Shown: positions 1 through 6,542, counted from the stretch's first letter. The stretch: DNA of 9,914 nt from Nitrososphaerota archaeon (GCA_016200025.1 JACQFO010000002.1:1-9914); one strand, 5' to 3'. Made by a program: numbers and translations. The notes: a model not told the origin generated them from the letters alone.

Positions 1-377
1 GCCTCAAGGAAATCGACGACAACTGCATCCGCAGGGCTTCGGACAAGATGGAACACGACCGGGTCGAGGAGGCGATACGTTCCCTCACCTTGCAGAACAA
101 GGCAATCCTTCTGGCGGTGTCCAGGTTCAAGGGTGGCACAAACACGGGGGAGCTCTACCTGGCCTACAATAACCTCTGCAGGAAGACGGGGATCGAGACC
201 CTGACTCAGAGAAGGATGAGCGGGATACTGGCCGAGCTGGACCTGATGGGCCTCATCGAGGCCTCAGTGGTGAGCAAGGGGCGCCGGGGGCGCACCAAGA
301 GGATTCAACTGCTCATTCCAGACGAGACGTTGGAGAAGACCCTCGCGGAGGATACGACGTTCGGCAAAGCGGCCTAG
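1..377 (+). CDS. cdc6: Orc1/Cdc6 replication initiator, C-terminal part (5' partial)
   Basis: This is the C-terminal end of an archaeal Orc1/Cdc6 protein, the AAA+ initiator that binds origin repeats and loads the MCM helicase. Only about 124 residues are inside the window. The frame is open from base 3 with no stop, so the gene begins upstream; an internal ATG at 48 is not the real start. What is visible is the winged-helix DNA-binding domain: an LTLQNKAILLAV helix, a TGELYLAYNNLC segment, the LTQRRMSGILAELDLMGLI recognition region and a SKGRRGRTKRIQL wing. This succession is characteristic of the Cdc6 C-terminal domain. The ATPase domain lies outside the window. Its stop codon overlaps the stop of the convergent polymerase gene at 374-377. 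Assignment rests on motif recognition; which Orc1 paralogue it is cannot be told. Confidence 0.9.
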   Translation, partial: LKEIDDNCIRRASDKMEHDRVEEAIRSLTLQNKAILLAVSRFKGGTNTGELYLAYNNLCRKTGIETLTQRRMSGILAELDLMGLIEASVVSKGRRGRTKRIQLLIPDETLEKTLAEDTTFGKAA

Positions 378-1849
378 GAGGCCTGAAAGCCCGCGGCCCC
401 AAAATTCCGTCTGACGGTCTTCATCGTCGAAAGGTCGAGGATTGGTATGATGCTCGGCGTCGGCTCGAGGCCCATGTTAGACTGGAAACTCGTCTGGGCC
501 TGCCAGGTGCCTGAATTGACCAGCAACGTCCCCCTATAGTTCAGCTCGCCGTAGGTGTGCACATGGCCTACATGGAGCACGTCCGGCACTGGGTCGATGA
601 CCATGAAGTCCCTCTGCTCCGGCGAGAGGGCAGTCCGCTTGCCATACGTCGGCGAGAGGTGCCTCGACCTGAGCAGGAGCTTCATCGCATCGGTCGGCCT
701 GTCATAGGTCAGGTCGGGGGTCGTGGCTATGACGTCGTCGAGGCTCTTCCCATGGTAGACGAGGAACATGACGCCGTTGAGCTTGACGTAGGTGGGGTCT
801 CCGACCCAGCGCAGGTTGTCCATGGCGTAGAGCGACTCGGCCAAGTCGACGGAGACGGCCGGCTGCGGAAGGGCCTGCCTTACGGCGTCGTGGTTTCCCG
901 GGGAGACGACGATCTGGATGTGCCCCGGGACCTGCCTGAGGAGTTCGGCGGCCATCTGATACTGCTTCTTCGGGTCCTTCTCCTCGAGCTGCAGCTCCTG
1001 CCCTGGATACACACCCACGCCGTCGACGAGGTCGCCTGCAATCACAAGATACCTGATTCGATTGACCAGGTCCTTTTCGCCGAGGCCTCCGTTGAGCCAG
1101 AGTAGGAACCGTTTGAAGTCCTCCGCGAGGAACTTCCGGCTGCCTATGTGCAGGTCCGAGAGCAGGACGGCGTAGACCCGGTGCGATGATGAGACAGGCC
1201 TCCGCCCTGGGACGTCGGGGAGGACCAGCGAAGCGGCAAAGAGCTGGCCGGACTTGCCCCTTGAGACCTCGACCACCACCATGCTGTCGAGGGGCGCTTC
1301 GAGGGCTGCCCTTTCAATCGGCTTGTCCTGGCAGATTATCTTCAGCGTCCCCGTCGGGTCGTCAATCTTAATTTCGACGTTCCCCCGCCTGCTGGACCGG
1401 TCCGCGAGCAATCCCGCCACCTTGACCTTCTTCCCTGGGGGGAGGCCTTTCGCAGACGAGACGTTGGAGGTGTTCTTGGTGTCGAGCCTGCCTTTGACTA
1501 TCGAATAGAGTCTTTCATACCTGTCCAGGAAGAGCTTCCCGAAGCCCTCGTATCCTTCCGCCGGGGCTATGGATTGCGTGGGGTCGGCCACGACTTCCAA
1601 CTCAGCTTCACCGAACGGAATCTCCCCCTCCTGTTCAAGTTCGGCTGGCACTTGGGGCATGACCTTCGTCACATCCTTCTCGGTGATGACCTTGGCCTCG
1701 GAGGGGGACGTAGCCTTCTGGGTGAGCAGTTTTTCGACGAGCGCCTCGGAATCGAACTCGGGCGGAAGGCGGCTGATTATCTCGAAGGCCCTGGCATCGA
1801 GCATGTAACCTGACGCTAGGACCTTGGCGACGGCCTTCGACTCGGACAT
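374..1849 (-). CDS. polB: DNA polymerase D small subunit DP1 (Mre11-like 3'-5' exonuclease)
   Basis: Small subunit of the archaeal heterodimeric polymerase PolD; it proofreads for, and binds, the large subunit DP2. The 491 residues show the family layout: an N-terminal helical domain (about 1-50), a charged linker (50-105), an OB-fold region (about 115-215) and a calcineurin-like phosphoesterase domain (about 225-480). Metal-binding motifs are all present: SDLHIGS (D232, H234), AGDLVDG (D273), SPGNHD (N319, H320), YHGKS (H366) and GHVHTYG (H429, H431), so nuclease activity is expected. The ATG is 15 bases after the phosphohexomutase stop, with a weak GAGG before it, making it the last gene of the leftward operon. 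The stop shares the four bases CTAG with the convergent orc1/cdc6 stop. DP2 is not in the window. PolD is absent from Sulfolobus-type crenarchaea, which helps place the organism. Confidence 0.95.
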   Translation of the reverse strand: MSESKAVAKVLASGYMLDARAFEIISRLPPEFDSEALVEKLLTQKATSPSEAKVITEKDVTKVMPQVPAELEQEGEIPFGEAELEVVADPTQSIAPAEGYEGFGKLFLDRYERLYSIVKGRLDTKNTSNVSSAKGLPPGKKVKVAGLLADRSSRRGNVEIKIDDPTGTLKIICQDKPIERAALEAPLDSMVVVEVSRGKSGQLFAASLVLPDVPGRRPVSSSHRVYAVLLSDLHIGSRKFLAEDFKRFLLWLNGGLGEKDLVNRIRYLVIAGDLVDGVGVYPGQELQLEEKDPKKQYQMAAELLRQVPGHIQIVVSPGNHDAVRQALPQPAVSVDLAESLYAMDNLRWVGDPTYVKLNGVMFLVYHGKSLDDVIATTPDLTYDRPTDAMKLLLRSRHLSPTYGKRTALSPEQRDFMVIDPVPDVLHVGHVHTYGELNYRGTLLVNSGTWQAQTSFQSNMGLEPTPSIIPILDLSTMKTVRRNFGAAGFQAS

Positions 1850-1864
1850 CGGCCCTCGAACCCG

Positions 1865-3196
1865 TCACGATGTATTAGAAGATTCGACGCAATGCGTGCC
1901 TTGCAGGACAAGGCTCTCTAGGGCCTGCGGGTCCCTCGATTCACAGTAGAGCCTCGTCTTGGGTTCCGTCCCCGAGGTCCTGAACATCACCCAGGAGCCG
2001 TCGGTGAAGACGACCTTGTACCCGTCGAGGGTCCTTTCCTCCACCACCTTCGACTTCTTGAATGTCTCCCGCGACTTCTGCATTAGGACCTGCATGTCCA
2101 CTCCGACGTCAAAGTTCACCTGCCGATATTTCCAGCCGACCTCCTCCATCACCCAGCCAAGAAGAGCTCTGTCCTTTGCCAGCAGGCTCGCAACCAAAGC
2201 CGAGGCGTTGATTCCATCCTCCCAAAGTCCCCACCTGGGGTCCACGATCTTGCTGGGCTCGGTGGCGAAGACGCCCCCCTCGGCTTCGAGGACTGCGAAA
2301 GTCTTGCCCACCCTGCTTCTCACGACCTTGAGCCCAAGCCTATCTGCCTCCTCGGCCACCGCAGTCGAGGCGTTCTCCGACAGGACGGCCGTGCCGCTGG
2401 AGACCCCCAGGCCGCGCATAGCCAAGATGGCGAGCACCGAGTCGGGGACCACATTGCCGAGTGGGTCCACCATGACGAGCCTGTCGGCGTCCCCATCGTG
2501 GGCGAACGCGAAGTCGACTCCCAACTCAGGCACCATCTTCGAAAGGTCGGCGAGGTTTCCCACAGTCGGTTCTGGAGGCCTAGCGGAAAACCGCCAAGAT
2601 ATCTGCGCGTTGACCGGCACAACCTGGTGGCCCAGGCGTTCCAGGACTTGCGGGGTCACGAGGCCTCCGGGGCCGCTCGCGCAGTCGACGGCTATGCGCA
2701 GGGGCTCGGAAGCCCTATCATACCTCCCGACCAGCGCGGCCACGTAGTCGTCGACGACGCCTTCGTCCGGGACCATCTGCCCAAACGAACCCGAGGGCTT
2801 CATGATGTCGACGGCCATGGCTCTTTCAATCCTTTCTTCGTCGGACTTTGGAAGCTCCATTCCGTTGGCGTTGAAGACCTTCACGCCAGAGAACTCAGCG
2901 GGGTTGTGGGAGGCGGTGACCGAGAACCCGGCGCGGCAGGAGCGGAACCTCGTCGAGAAAGCCACGACCGGGGTGGGCGCGAGGCCGAAGGCCAGGGCAT
3001 CGCTCCCGACGGCACTCACAGCAGACATCACCGTCCTTGCGAGGAGGGCGGAGGCCTTGCGCCCGTCCCAGCCGATGCCATATCTTCCCCTACCTGAGGC
3101 GAAAGCTATCGTCTCCGCGAGCCTGTAGACTTGTTCTGGCGTCTGTGTCCTGTTGAAGACTCCCCTGACCCCCGCGGTCCCGAAGGCCCTGACCAA
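1865..3196 (-). CDS. Phosphohexomutase (phosphoglucosamine/phosphomannomutase family)
   Basis: Alpha-D-phosphohexomutase that moves phosphate between C6 and C1 of a sugar phosphate. It is probably an archaeal GlmM (glucosamine-6-P to glucosamine-1-P) or ManB for surface glycan and nucleotide-sugar synthesis. The 443 residues carry the four family signatures: an N-terminal FGTAGVRG motif; the phosphoserine loop TASHNP with catalytic S96; the magnesium loop DGDADR (234-239); and the phosphate-binding RTSGTEPKTR (406-415). The sugar-specificity loop, normally GEESGH- or EPSGH-like, reads ATEPSKIVDPRW (311-322), so the substrate is uncertain. The start is TTG at 3196, placed where family members begin (just before FGT), three bases after the ThyX stop. 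No ATG fits upstream without entering thyX. It sits between thyX and polB in one apparent operon. Confidence 0.88.
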   Translation of the reverse strand: MVRAFGTAGVRGVFNRTQTPEQVYRLAETIAFASGRGRYGIGWDGRKASALLARTVMSAVSAVGSDALAFGLAPTPVVAFSTRFRSCRAGFSVTASHNPAEFSGVKVFNANGMELPKSDEERIERAMAVDIMKPSGSFGQMVPDEGVVDDYVAALVGRYDRASEPLRIAVDCASGPGGLVTPQVLERLGHQVVPVNAQISWRFSARPPEPTVGNLADLSKMVPELGVDFAFAHDGDADRLVMVDPLGNVVPDSVLAILAMRGLGVSSGTAVLSENASTAVAEEADRLGLKVVRSRVGKTFAVLEAEGGVFATEPSKIVDPRWGLWEDGINASALVASLLAKDRALLGWVMEEVGWKYRQVNFDVGVDMQVLMQKSRETFKKSKVVEERTLDGYKVVFTDGSWVMFRTSGTEPKTRLYCESRDPQALESLVLQGTHCVESSNTS

Positions 3197-3199
3197 CTG

Positions 3200-3730
3200 C
3201 TATCTCTCGATGATCTTCGTCCAGAGCTCTGGCGTGGCTTCGCGTGCCAGGTTCTGCAGCGTCACCGCCAGCTCCCTGATTTCCCACTGCGCCTGGAGAG
3301 CGGTCCTCTGCCAAACCATGTGCATGAGGCTCCTGGCGCTGAGGGTCATGACCAGCTTCGTCTTGATCCCTCCAGGCAGGATGTACCTGGCGTCCTCCTT
3401 GGGGACCCCGGCCGCGGCTAGCTTCTCGTAGGCTGCATAGACGCTCTTGAGGGCCTCGTCGTAGACTTTGTAGGCGGCTTCGTTCGATTGGATGCTCGCT
3501 GGAGTCACCATTCCCTCTCTGGTGGCTGCAGAGAACCTCTGGGATTCCTGGTCGTAGGACGCCACCCTGTGGCGCACCAGCTGGTGCGTCGTGATCCTGC
3601 TGCAGTCCTCAATCTCGAACATGTAGACGACGTGGTCCATCAGAGACTCGGGGTCGAACGCGACCTCCTTCGCCTGGAGGACCTTCTTGATTGCCTCAAG
3701 GTCGGTGTGGTAGAGGAGCTTAACTCGCAT
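3200..3730 (-). CDS. thyX: Flavin-dependent thymidylate synthase ThyX, catalytic-motif-bearing
   Basis: FAD-dependent thymidylate synthase, converting dUMP to dTMP with methylene-tetrahydrofolate and NADPH. The ThyX signature RHR-X7-S is intact at 53-63 and continues as SQR (63-65). Later come ARYILP (114-119), SARSLMH (131-137) and an R142-AQWEI (147-151) region, matching residues that bind dUMP and FAD in known ThyX. The protein is 176 residues, shorter than the usual 210-250. The N-terminal stretch that normally carries the AARxCYS segment and a GHxSxxEH helix is reduced: after MRVKLLYHT the chain passes quickly to a DHVVYMFEIEDCSR strand. The missing piece has a counterpart in the preceding gene. 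The ATG at 3730 is preferred over a TTG at 3751 because MRVKLL matches family starts; it overlaps the upstream stop by 11 bases, implying translational coupling. Confidence 0.88.
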   Translation of the reverse strand: MRVKLLYHTDLEAIKKVLQAKEVAFDPESLMDHVVYMFEIEDCSRITTHQLVRHRVASYDQESQRFSAATREGMVTPASIQSNEAAYKVYDEALKSVYAAYEKLAAAGVPKEDARYILPGGIKTKLVMTLSARSLMHMVWQRTALQAQWEIRELAVTLQNLAREATPELWTKIIER

Positions 3731-4163
3731 GAGTCCTCTCACCGAATGCAAGCTCGTTGAAGAGCGGGCAGACGCCCTTGCCGTCCAATTCAGTCACGAA
3801 GGTCTCTGCGAAGGCCTTGGCCCCGGGATCCTTCCATAGCTCCACCAGGGTCCTGGCGTTCAAAGAGACCAGCCAGTCGGAGGCGTTGAGGCGCATCATC
3901 CGCAGGTAGGGGTAGCTGCGGGCGAGACTCCCCACCTCGGGGTCTCCCGCCTCCTCGACAAGCATGGTCATGGTGAAATGTTCTAGAACGTCCAACGACT
4001 TGTCTTGCATGGCCTTGGTCAGTAGGAATTTCCAATACACAGGGCCCTTCTGTTCAAGCTCCGCCTCGATCTCCTCGATTACCTTCGTGCTGTAGCACCT
4101 CCTCATCGCAGTCGCAATCGTACGCTCGGGCTTCGGAGACGCCCATACAAGTGAGGCCTTCAT
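3720..4163 (-). CDS. ThyX-like protein lacking the RHR-X7-S motif
   Basis: A 147-residue ThyX relative, probably a partner of the following ThyX. Visible ThyX-like pieces are an RRCYS segment (21-25), a VLEHFTMTMLVE strand (59-70) matching the ThyX EH-FTF region, and a WLVSLNARTLVELW segment (97-110) matching the ThyX NARSLxxFL helix. Between them, where ThyX carries the RHR-X7-S catalytic signature and a long helical insert, there is only about 25 residues without RHR. It therefore should not be active alone. It keeps the N-terminal CYS region that the next gene lacks, so a heteromeric enzyme is a reasonable inference; a regulatory or degenerate duplicate is the alternative. The start is ATG 4163, chosen over TTG 4181, about 34 bases from the box A centre at 4195-4200. 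First gene of the operon. Confidence 0.72.
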   Translation of the reverse strand: MKASLVWASPKPERTIATAMRRCYSTKVIEEIEAELEQKGPVYWKFLLTKAMQDKSLDVLEHFTMTMLVEEAGDPEVGSLARSYPYLRMMRLNASDWLVSLNARTLVELWKDPGAKAFAETFVTELDGKGVCPLFNELAFGERTHAS

Positions 4164-4194
4164 CGTGGCTTCTCGACCCAAGGCGCGGATTCAA

Positions 4195-4200
4195 TTTAAA
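4195..4200. promoter_or_regulatory. Palindromic box A (TTTAAA), probable bidirectional promoter
   Basis: TTTAAA within CAATTTAAACATG lies in the 63-base gap between the ThyX operon (leftward start 4163) and the hydrolase (rightward start 4227). Its centre is about 34 bases from the leftward ATG and about 29 from the rightward TTG, so transcription from it would give very short or no leaders in both directions. It is the only good box A in the gap. Use in both directions is inference. Confidence 0.55.
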
Positions 4201-4226
4201 CATGGGTCTCGAGGAGCACCCAATCG

Positions 4227-4988
4227 TTGGTGAGACTCCTCCACGATGTCGGCAAGCCGGATTTCTCGATCACACCCAATGGAGCCTCGTCCTGCGTCGT
4301 CGTGTTCCACGAGGTGTGGGGCCTGGTCCCTCACACCCAGGACGTCTGTAAACGCATTGGGAAACTTGGGTTTGCAGCTATGGCCCCCAACCTCTACAGG
4401 GGACATGACCAGACCCTGACGTCGGACAACATACAGGGAGCGATGGAGGGGGTCTGGGAGCTTACCCTGGAGGAGAGGCGCAACAAAGCAAAGGTCGCGC
4501 AGGTCCTGGCGAAGAAGGGCGTCGACCAGAAGATCCGGGAGGTCGCATCGGTCCTCTACGACCCCAAGTTCAGGGACAGCCTCCTCAAGCGGGCGGTGGC
4601 TTCAGTGGAGGAAGCAAGTTCGAGGTTCGAAAGGGTCTCGACCCTCGGTTTCTGCCTGGGAGGCGGGCTTTCCATGAAGACTGCGACCAAGAGCCGTCGC
4701 CTCACGTCCGCTGTGGCCTTCTACGGAGAACCTCCAGCCTCAGAAGATGCCAAGAGGATCGCCGTCCCCGTGCTGGCAATCTACGCTGCCAAGGACGAAA
4801 TCATCAACCAGAAGGTGCCGGGGTTCGTGGGGGCCATGCTCGATTCGGGCAAGGACCTGACGCTGAAGACTTACCCGAAGACCATGCACGGGTTCTTCAA
4901 CAACACGAGGAAGAATGTGTACGACAGGCCGGCAGCCCACGAGTCGTGGGAGCTGACCAGGTGGTTCCTTGAAAGGACCCTCGGATGA
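4227..4988 (+). CDS. Dienelactone hydrolase family alpha/beta hydrolase
   Basis: Alpha/beta hydrolase of the dienelactone hydrolase (carboxymethylenebutenolidase) family, which cleaves lactone or ester bonds; the real substrate is unknown. Over 253 residues the catalytic set is visible: the glutamate in VFHEVWGL (E29), the nucleophile in GFCLGGG (C143), aspartate in AAKDEI (D190) and histidine in TMHGFF (H221). No signal peptide is seen, so it is cytoplasmic. The E29-C143 distance is about 114 residues, against about 87 in the classical enzyme. The extra part is a charged helical stretch (about 75-125) that may form a lid. The start is TTG 4227, with GTG 4230 as the alternative; both lie about 29-32 bases after the box A centre, suggesting a leaderless message. 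It is divergent from the ThyX operon and stands alone. Confidence 0.85.
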   Translation: MVRLLHDVGKPDFSITPNGASSCVVVFHEVWGLVPHTQDVCKRIGKLGFAAMAPNLYRGHDQTLTSDNIQGAMEGVWELTLEERRNKAKVAQVLAKKGVDQKIREVASVLYDPKFRDSLLKRAVASVEEASSRFERVSTLGFCLGGGLSMKTATKSRRLTSAVAFYGEPPASEDAKRIAVPVLAIYAAKDEIINQKVPGFVGAMLDSGKDLTLKTYPKTMHGFFNNTRKNVYDRPAAHESWELTRWFLERTLG

Positions 4989-5073
4989 CACCGAACTGAT
5001 CGACTGCTTCGTAACTTGGAGTTATCTCATCGAGGCGACAGGGCGCGGCAGAAAGGCCCCGCACCGGTCAAAG

Positions 5074-5082
5074 AAATAATAG
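5074..5082 (+). promoter_or_regulatory. Box A promoter of the tRNA-Ser gene
   Basis: AAATAATAG is centred about 28 bases before the tRNA 5' end at 5106, inside the 117-base spacer after the hydrolase gene. Distance and AT-richness fit an archaeal TATA box starting transcription at or just before the mature tRNA end. Nothing else was recognised in this spacer. Confidence 0.55.
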
Positions 5083-5135
5083 AGCGCCACGTAGGGAGCA
5101 GTTCGGCCGGGGTGGCAGAGTGGTTAATGCGCGGG

Positions 5136-5165
5136 CAGTCCGCGAGGCGACAAAGCGGATCCGCA
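5136..5165 (+). other. Putative tRNA intron 1 (about position 30/31)
   Basis: A thirty-base insert in the 5' side of the anticodon stem, inferred because only its removal joins CGGG to ACTCGAAATC. It holds its own hairpin, CCGC (5140-5143) with GCGG (5155-5158). A 3-base-bulge cut after G5135 is consistent with archaeal splicing endonuclease. An alternative model, keeping C31, takes 5137-5166. Confidence 0.45.
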
Positions 5166-5175
5166 ACTCGAAATC

Positions 5176-5190
5176 GTACGACCAGTCAGC
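5176..5190 (+). other. Putative tRNA intron 2 (3' side of anticodon arm)
   Basis: Fifteen bases separate the anticodon segment ACTCGAAATC from CCG and the variable arm. Removing them restores a fully paired 5-bp anticodon stem. The canonical 37/38 alternative, 5173-5187, has the same length and leaves GCCCG as the 3' strand pairing with CGGGC. I could not draw a standard bulge-helix-bulge for either choice. Confidence 0.4.
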
Positions 5191-5255
5191 CCGTGACCTT
5201 CGGGTCTCGTGGGTTCGAATCCTACCCCCGGCGCCAAGGCATCCTTCTGAAAGGT

Positions 5256-6125
5256 TCACCCTGTCGCCGTCACTGGAAACGACAGCGTCACAACGGTGTC
5301 GTCAGGGTAGGCCGCGGTTATCGTGACCGAGTACGACTTGCCAGGCCCGAAGGCATGGCCCAGAGTTATCTCCTCTGCGAGCGTAGGATACGGCTCCAAG
5401 GCGGTCTGTCCTGGCTGGAGAGCTTGAGTGTAATCCACGAAAAGCGGCCCAAGGCCTACTCCACCTGCGCAGCGCATTCCATACGAAGACAGGAAACCAG
5501 TGTCGTTAGCTAGGGACGCAGAGAGGTAGGTTATGGGTTTGTTCCCAGTGTTCATTACAGAGACATTCCATCTCGCGGAATAGATTCCAGTCGACTGGTT
5601 GAGCGAAAGCCGGAGCTGGCTGGATGCGTTGAACTGGTTTGAGAAAGGGAAGGCAGTAGCGTTTACGACTGTCACTGGGTACTCTGGAGTAATGACTCCT
5701 GACTGACTGCTTGCGAAGATTTTCACCACCGATGGGGCGGCAGTCGACCTCATTGCTCGACAATCGGTCACGTTAATCTTCTGCCCCGGGTTGATTGCGG
5801 TGTTGTTGAATGTACTCGGGGCGCCATTCGTGTAGAGCCCGAGGTCAACTAGGACCCGCGTCTGACCGTTGTTGCCTATCTCCATCTGCCAGATTCCCTG
5901 GTATGCCTTTGGTTGACCCTGAGTCCCGAAGCTGCCGACTATCAGAATCTGGTTCTTGTAGACACTAAGCTGCTCCACGGGCCTCGACTGCCGTGAGAGG
6001 TTGGTTAGAAAATACGTCCCAAATGACGCAGCGACCACCACAGCCACTAGAATCCCCGCGAGAACGGCAATTCTTCCACTAGGCACGCCCGGGCCGACCT
6101 CTCCAGTGTTAGTCGGGTTTCGCAT
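5256..6125 (-). CDS. Membrane-anchored surface protein with two beta-sandwich-like repeats
   Basis: I do not recognise a named family. The 289-residue product has a short N-terminus ending in R18, then one hydrophobic segment (about 19-40). The rest looks exported: seven N-X-S/T sequons (107, 118, 155, 166, 176, 187, 207), only two cysteines (C122, C219) that could form a disulfide, and many N, S, T and G residues. The ectodomain seems to hold two similar units. Each has a strand followed by a turn containing N and G (NNGQT, MNTGNK), an INPGQ/LQPGQ turn and a final strand like YPVTVV or FPVTATG. This suggests CARDB- or Ig-like domains. The start is ATG 6125; an upstream ATG at 6194 would run into iscA. 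It is 37 bases after iscA with no strong box A at the right distance, so read-through is possible. Composition looks less GC-rich than its neighbours. Confidence 0.65.
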   Translation of the reverse strand: MRNPTNTGEVGPGVPSGRIAVLAGILVAVVVAASFGTYFLTNLSRQSRPVEQLSVYKNQILIVGSFGTQGQPKAYQGIWQMEIGNNGQTRVLVDLGLYTNGAPSTFNNTAINPGQKINVTDCRAMRSTAAPSVVKIFASSQSGVITPEYPVTVVNATAFPFSNQFNASSQLRLSLNQSTGIYSARWNVSVMNTGNKPITYLSASLANDTGFLSSYGMRCAGGVGLGPLFVDYTQALQPGQTALEPYPTLAEEITLGHAFGPGKSYSVTITAAYPDDTVVTLSFPVTATG

Positions 6126-6162
6126 AGCGTTAACGAAATATCTGGTCGGTGTTCGGCAAAGC

Positions 6163-6519
6163 CTACGCGGTCTTGAATGACTCGCCGCAGCCACAGGTGG
6201 AGACGGCGTTGGGGTTGGTGACGACGAAGCCGCCGCCCATGAGCTTCTCGGCCTTGTAGTCGACCGTGGACCCGGCGATGAATGGCGCGCTCGACCTGTC
6301 CACCGCGACCCTGGCTCCGTTCACGCTGATCACGAAGTCGTCGTCGGTGACCTTGTCGTCCACGACCATCCCGTACGAAAGTCCCGAGCAGCCGCCTGCG
6401 GTCACGAAGATTCTCAGTGCTGCCTGAGGCTTGCCCTGTTTCTCAAGGTAGAGCTTCAGCTCGCCGGCCGCCCTCTCTGTCAGTTCCACTATGGGCCTCA
6501 CGGCCGTTTCTTGGGTCAT
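6163..6519 (-). CDS. IscA/ErpA-type iron-sulfur cluster carrier (HesB family)
   Basis: A-type carrier protein that receives Fe-S clusters and passes them to apo-proteins in the cytoplasm. The 118 residues are the usual family length. The three cluster-binding cysteines are in place: C44 in TAGGCSGLSYG, and C109 and C111 in STCGCGESF near the C-terminus. The preceding VELTERAAGEL helix and the ALRIFVTAGG strand are also typical. The ATG at 6519 lies about 28 bases from the centre of a clear box A (6543-6550), so the message is probably leaderless. It follows a peroxiredoxin gene whose stop is only 37 bases away, putting its promoter directly behind that stop. IscA and ErpA cannot be told apart here, so no symbol is given. 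Confidence 0.93.
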   Translation of the reverse strand: MTQETAVRPIVELTERAAGELKLYLEKQGKPQAALRIFVTAGGCSGLSYGMVVDDKVTDDDFVISVNGARVAVDRSSAPFIAGSTVDYKAEKLMGGGFVVTNPNAVSTCGCGESFKTA

Positions 6520-6542
6520 CTGAATGTGACGTTCTACGCCCG

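Larger units (their letters stand above)
5106..5236 (+). tRNA. tRNA-Ser(CGA), probably with two introns
   Basis: Decodes UCG serine codons if read correctly. The acceptor GCCGGGG (5106-5112) pairs perfectly with CCCCGGC (5226-5232), followed by discriminator G and an encoded CCA (5234-5236). G at that place is typical of serine, not leucine. The D arm is GCA/TGC with a GGTTAA loop, the T arm is GTGGG-TTCGAAT-CCTAC, and a long variable arm GACC-TTCG-GGTC (5195-5205) marks a type II tRNA. Over 131 bases it is too long. Removing 5136-5165 (30 bases) and 5176-5190 (15 bases) leaves the anticodon arm CGGGA-CTCGAAA-TCCCG with anticodon CGA at 5169-5171 and a mature length of 86. The first junction can form a relaxed bulge-helix-bulge (CG/CG, bulge GGC, AGT/ACT); the second is less clear and can shift by a base. 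That it is a tRNA is firm; the intron model is inference. Confidence 0.82.

Noticed and set aside
557..1105. Rightward open frame of 182 codons
   Set aside because: Lies antisense inside polB, whose motifs are clear; the product is rich in R, G, V and D with no domain, as expected of a shadow frame in GC-rich DNA.
1959..3128. Long rightward frames (1959-2747, 2498-3097, 2802-3128)
   Set aside because: All antisense to the phosphohexomutase gene, which carries all its signatures in order; no promoter or recognisable domain in the rightward frames.
5155..5164. Perfect palindrome GCGGATCCGC as a terminator or operator
   Set aside because: It lies inside the tRNA gene and is better explained as part of intron 1 folding.
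5016..5513. Rightward 165-codon frame
   Set aside because: It runs straight through the tRNA gene and into the opposite-strand surface protein; the translation has no domain features.
6126..6194. Longer start (ATG 6194) for the surface protein
   Set aside because: It would overlap iscA by 32 bases and add an arginine-rich segment before the membrane anchor with no family support; ATG 6125 is simpler.
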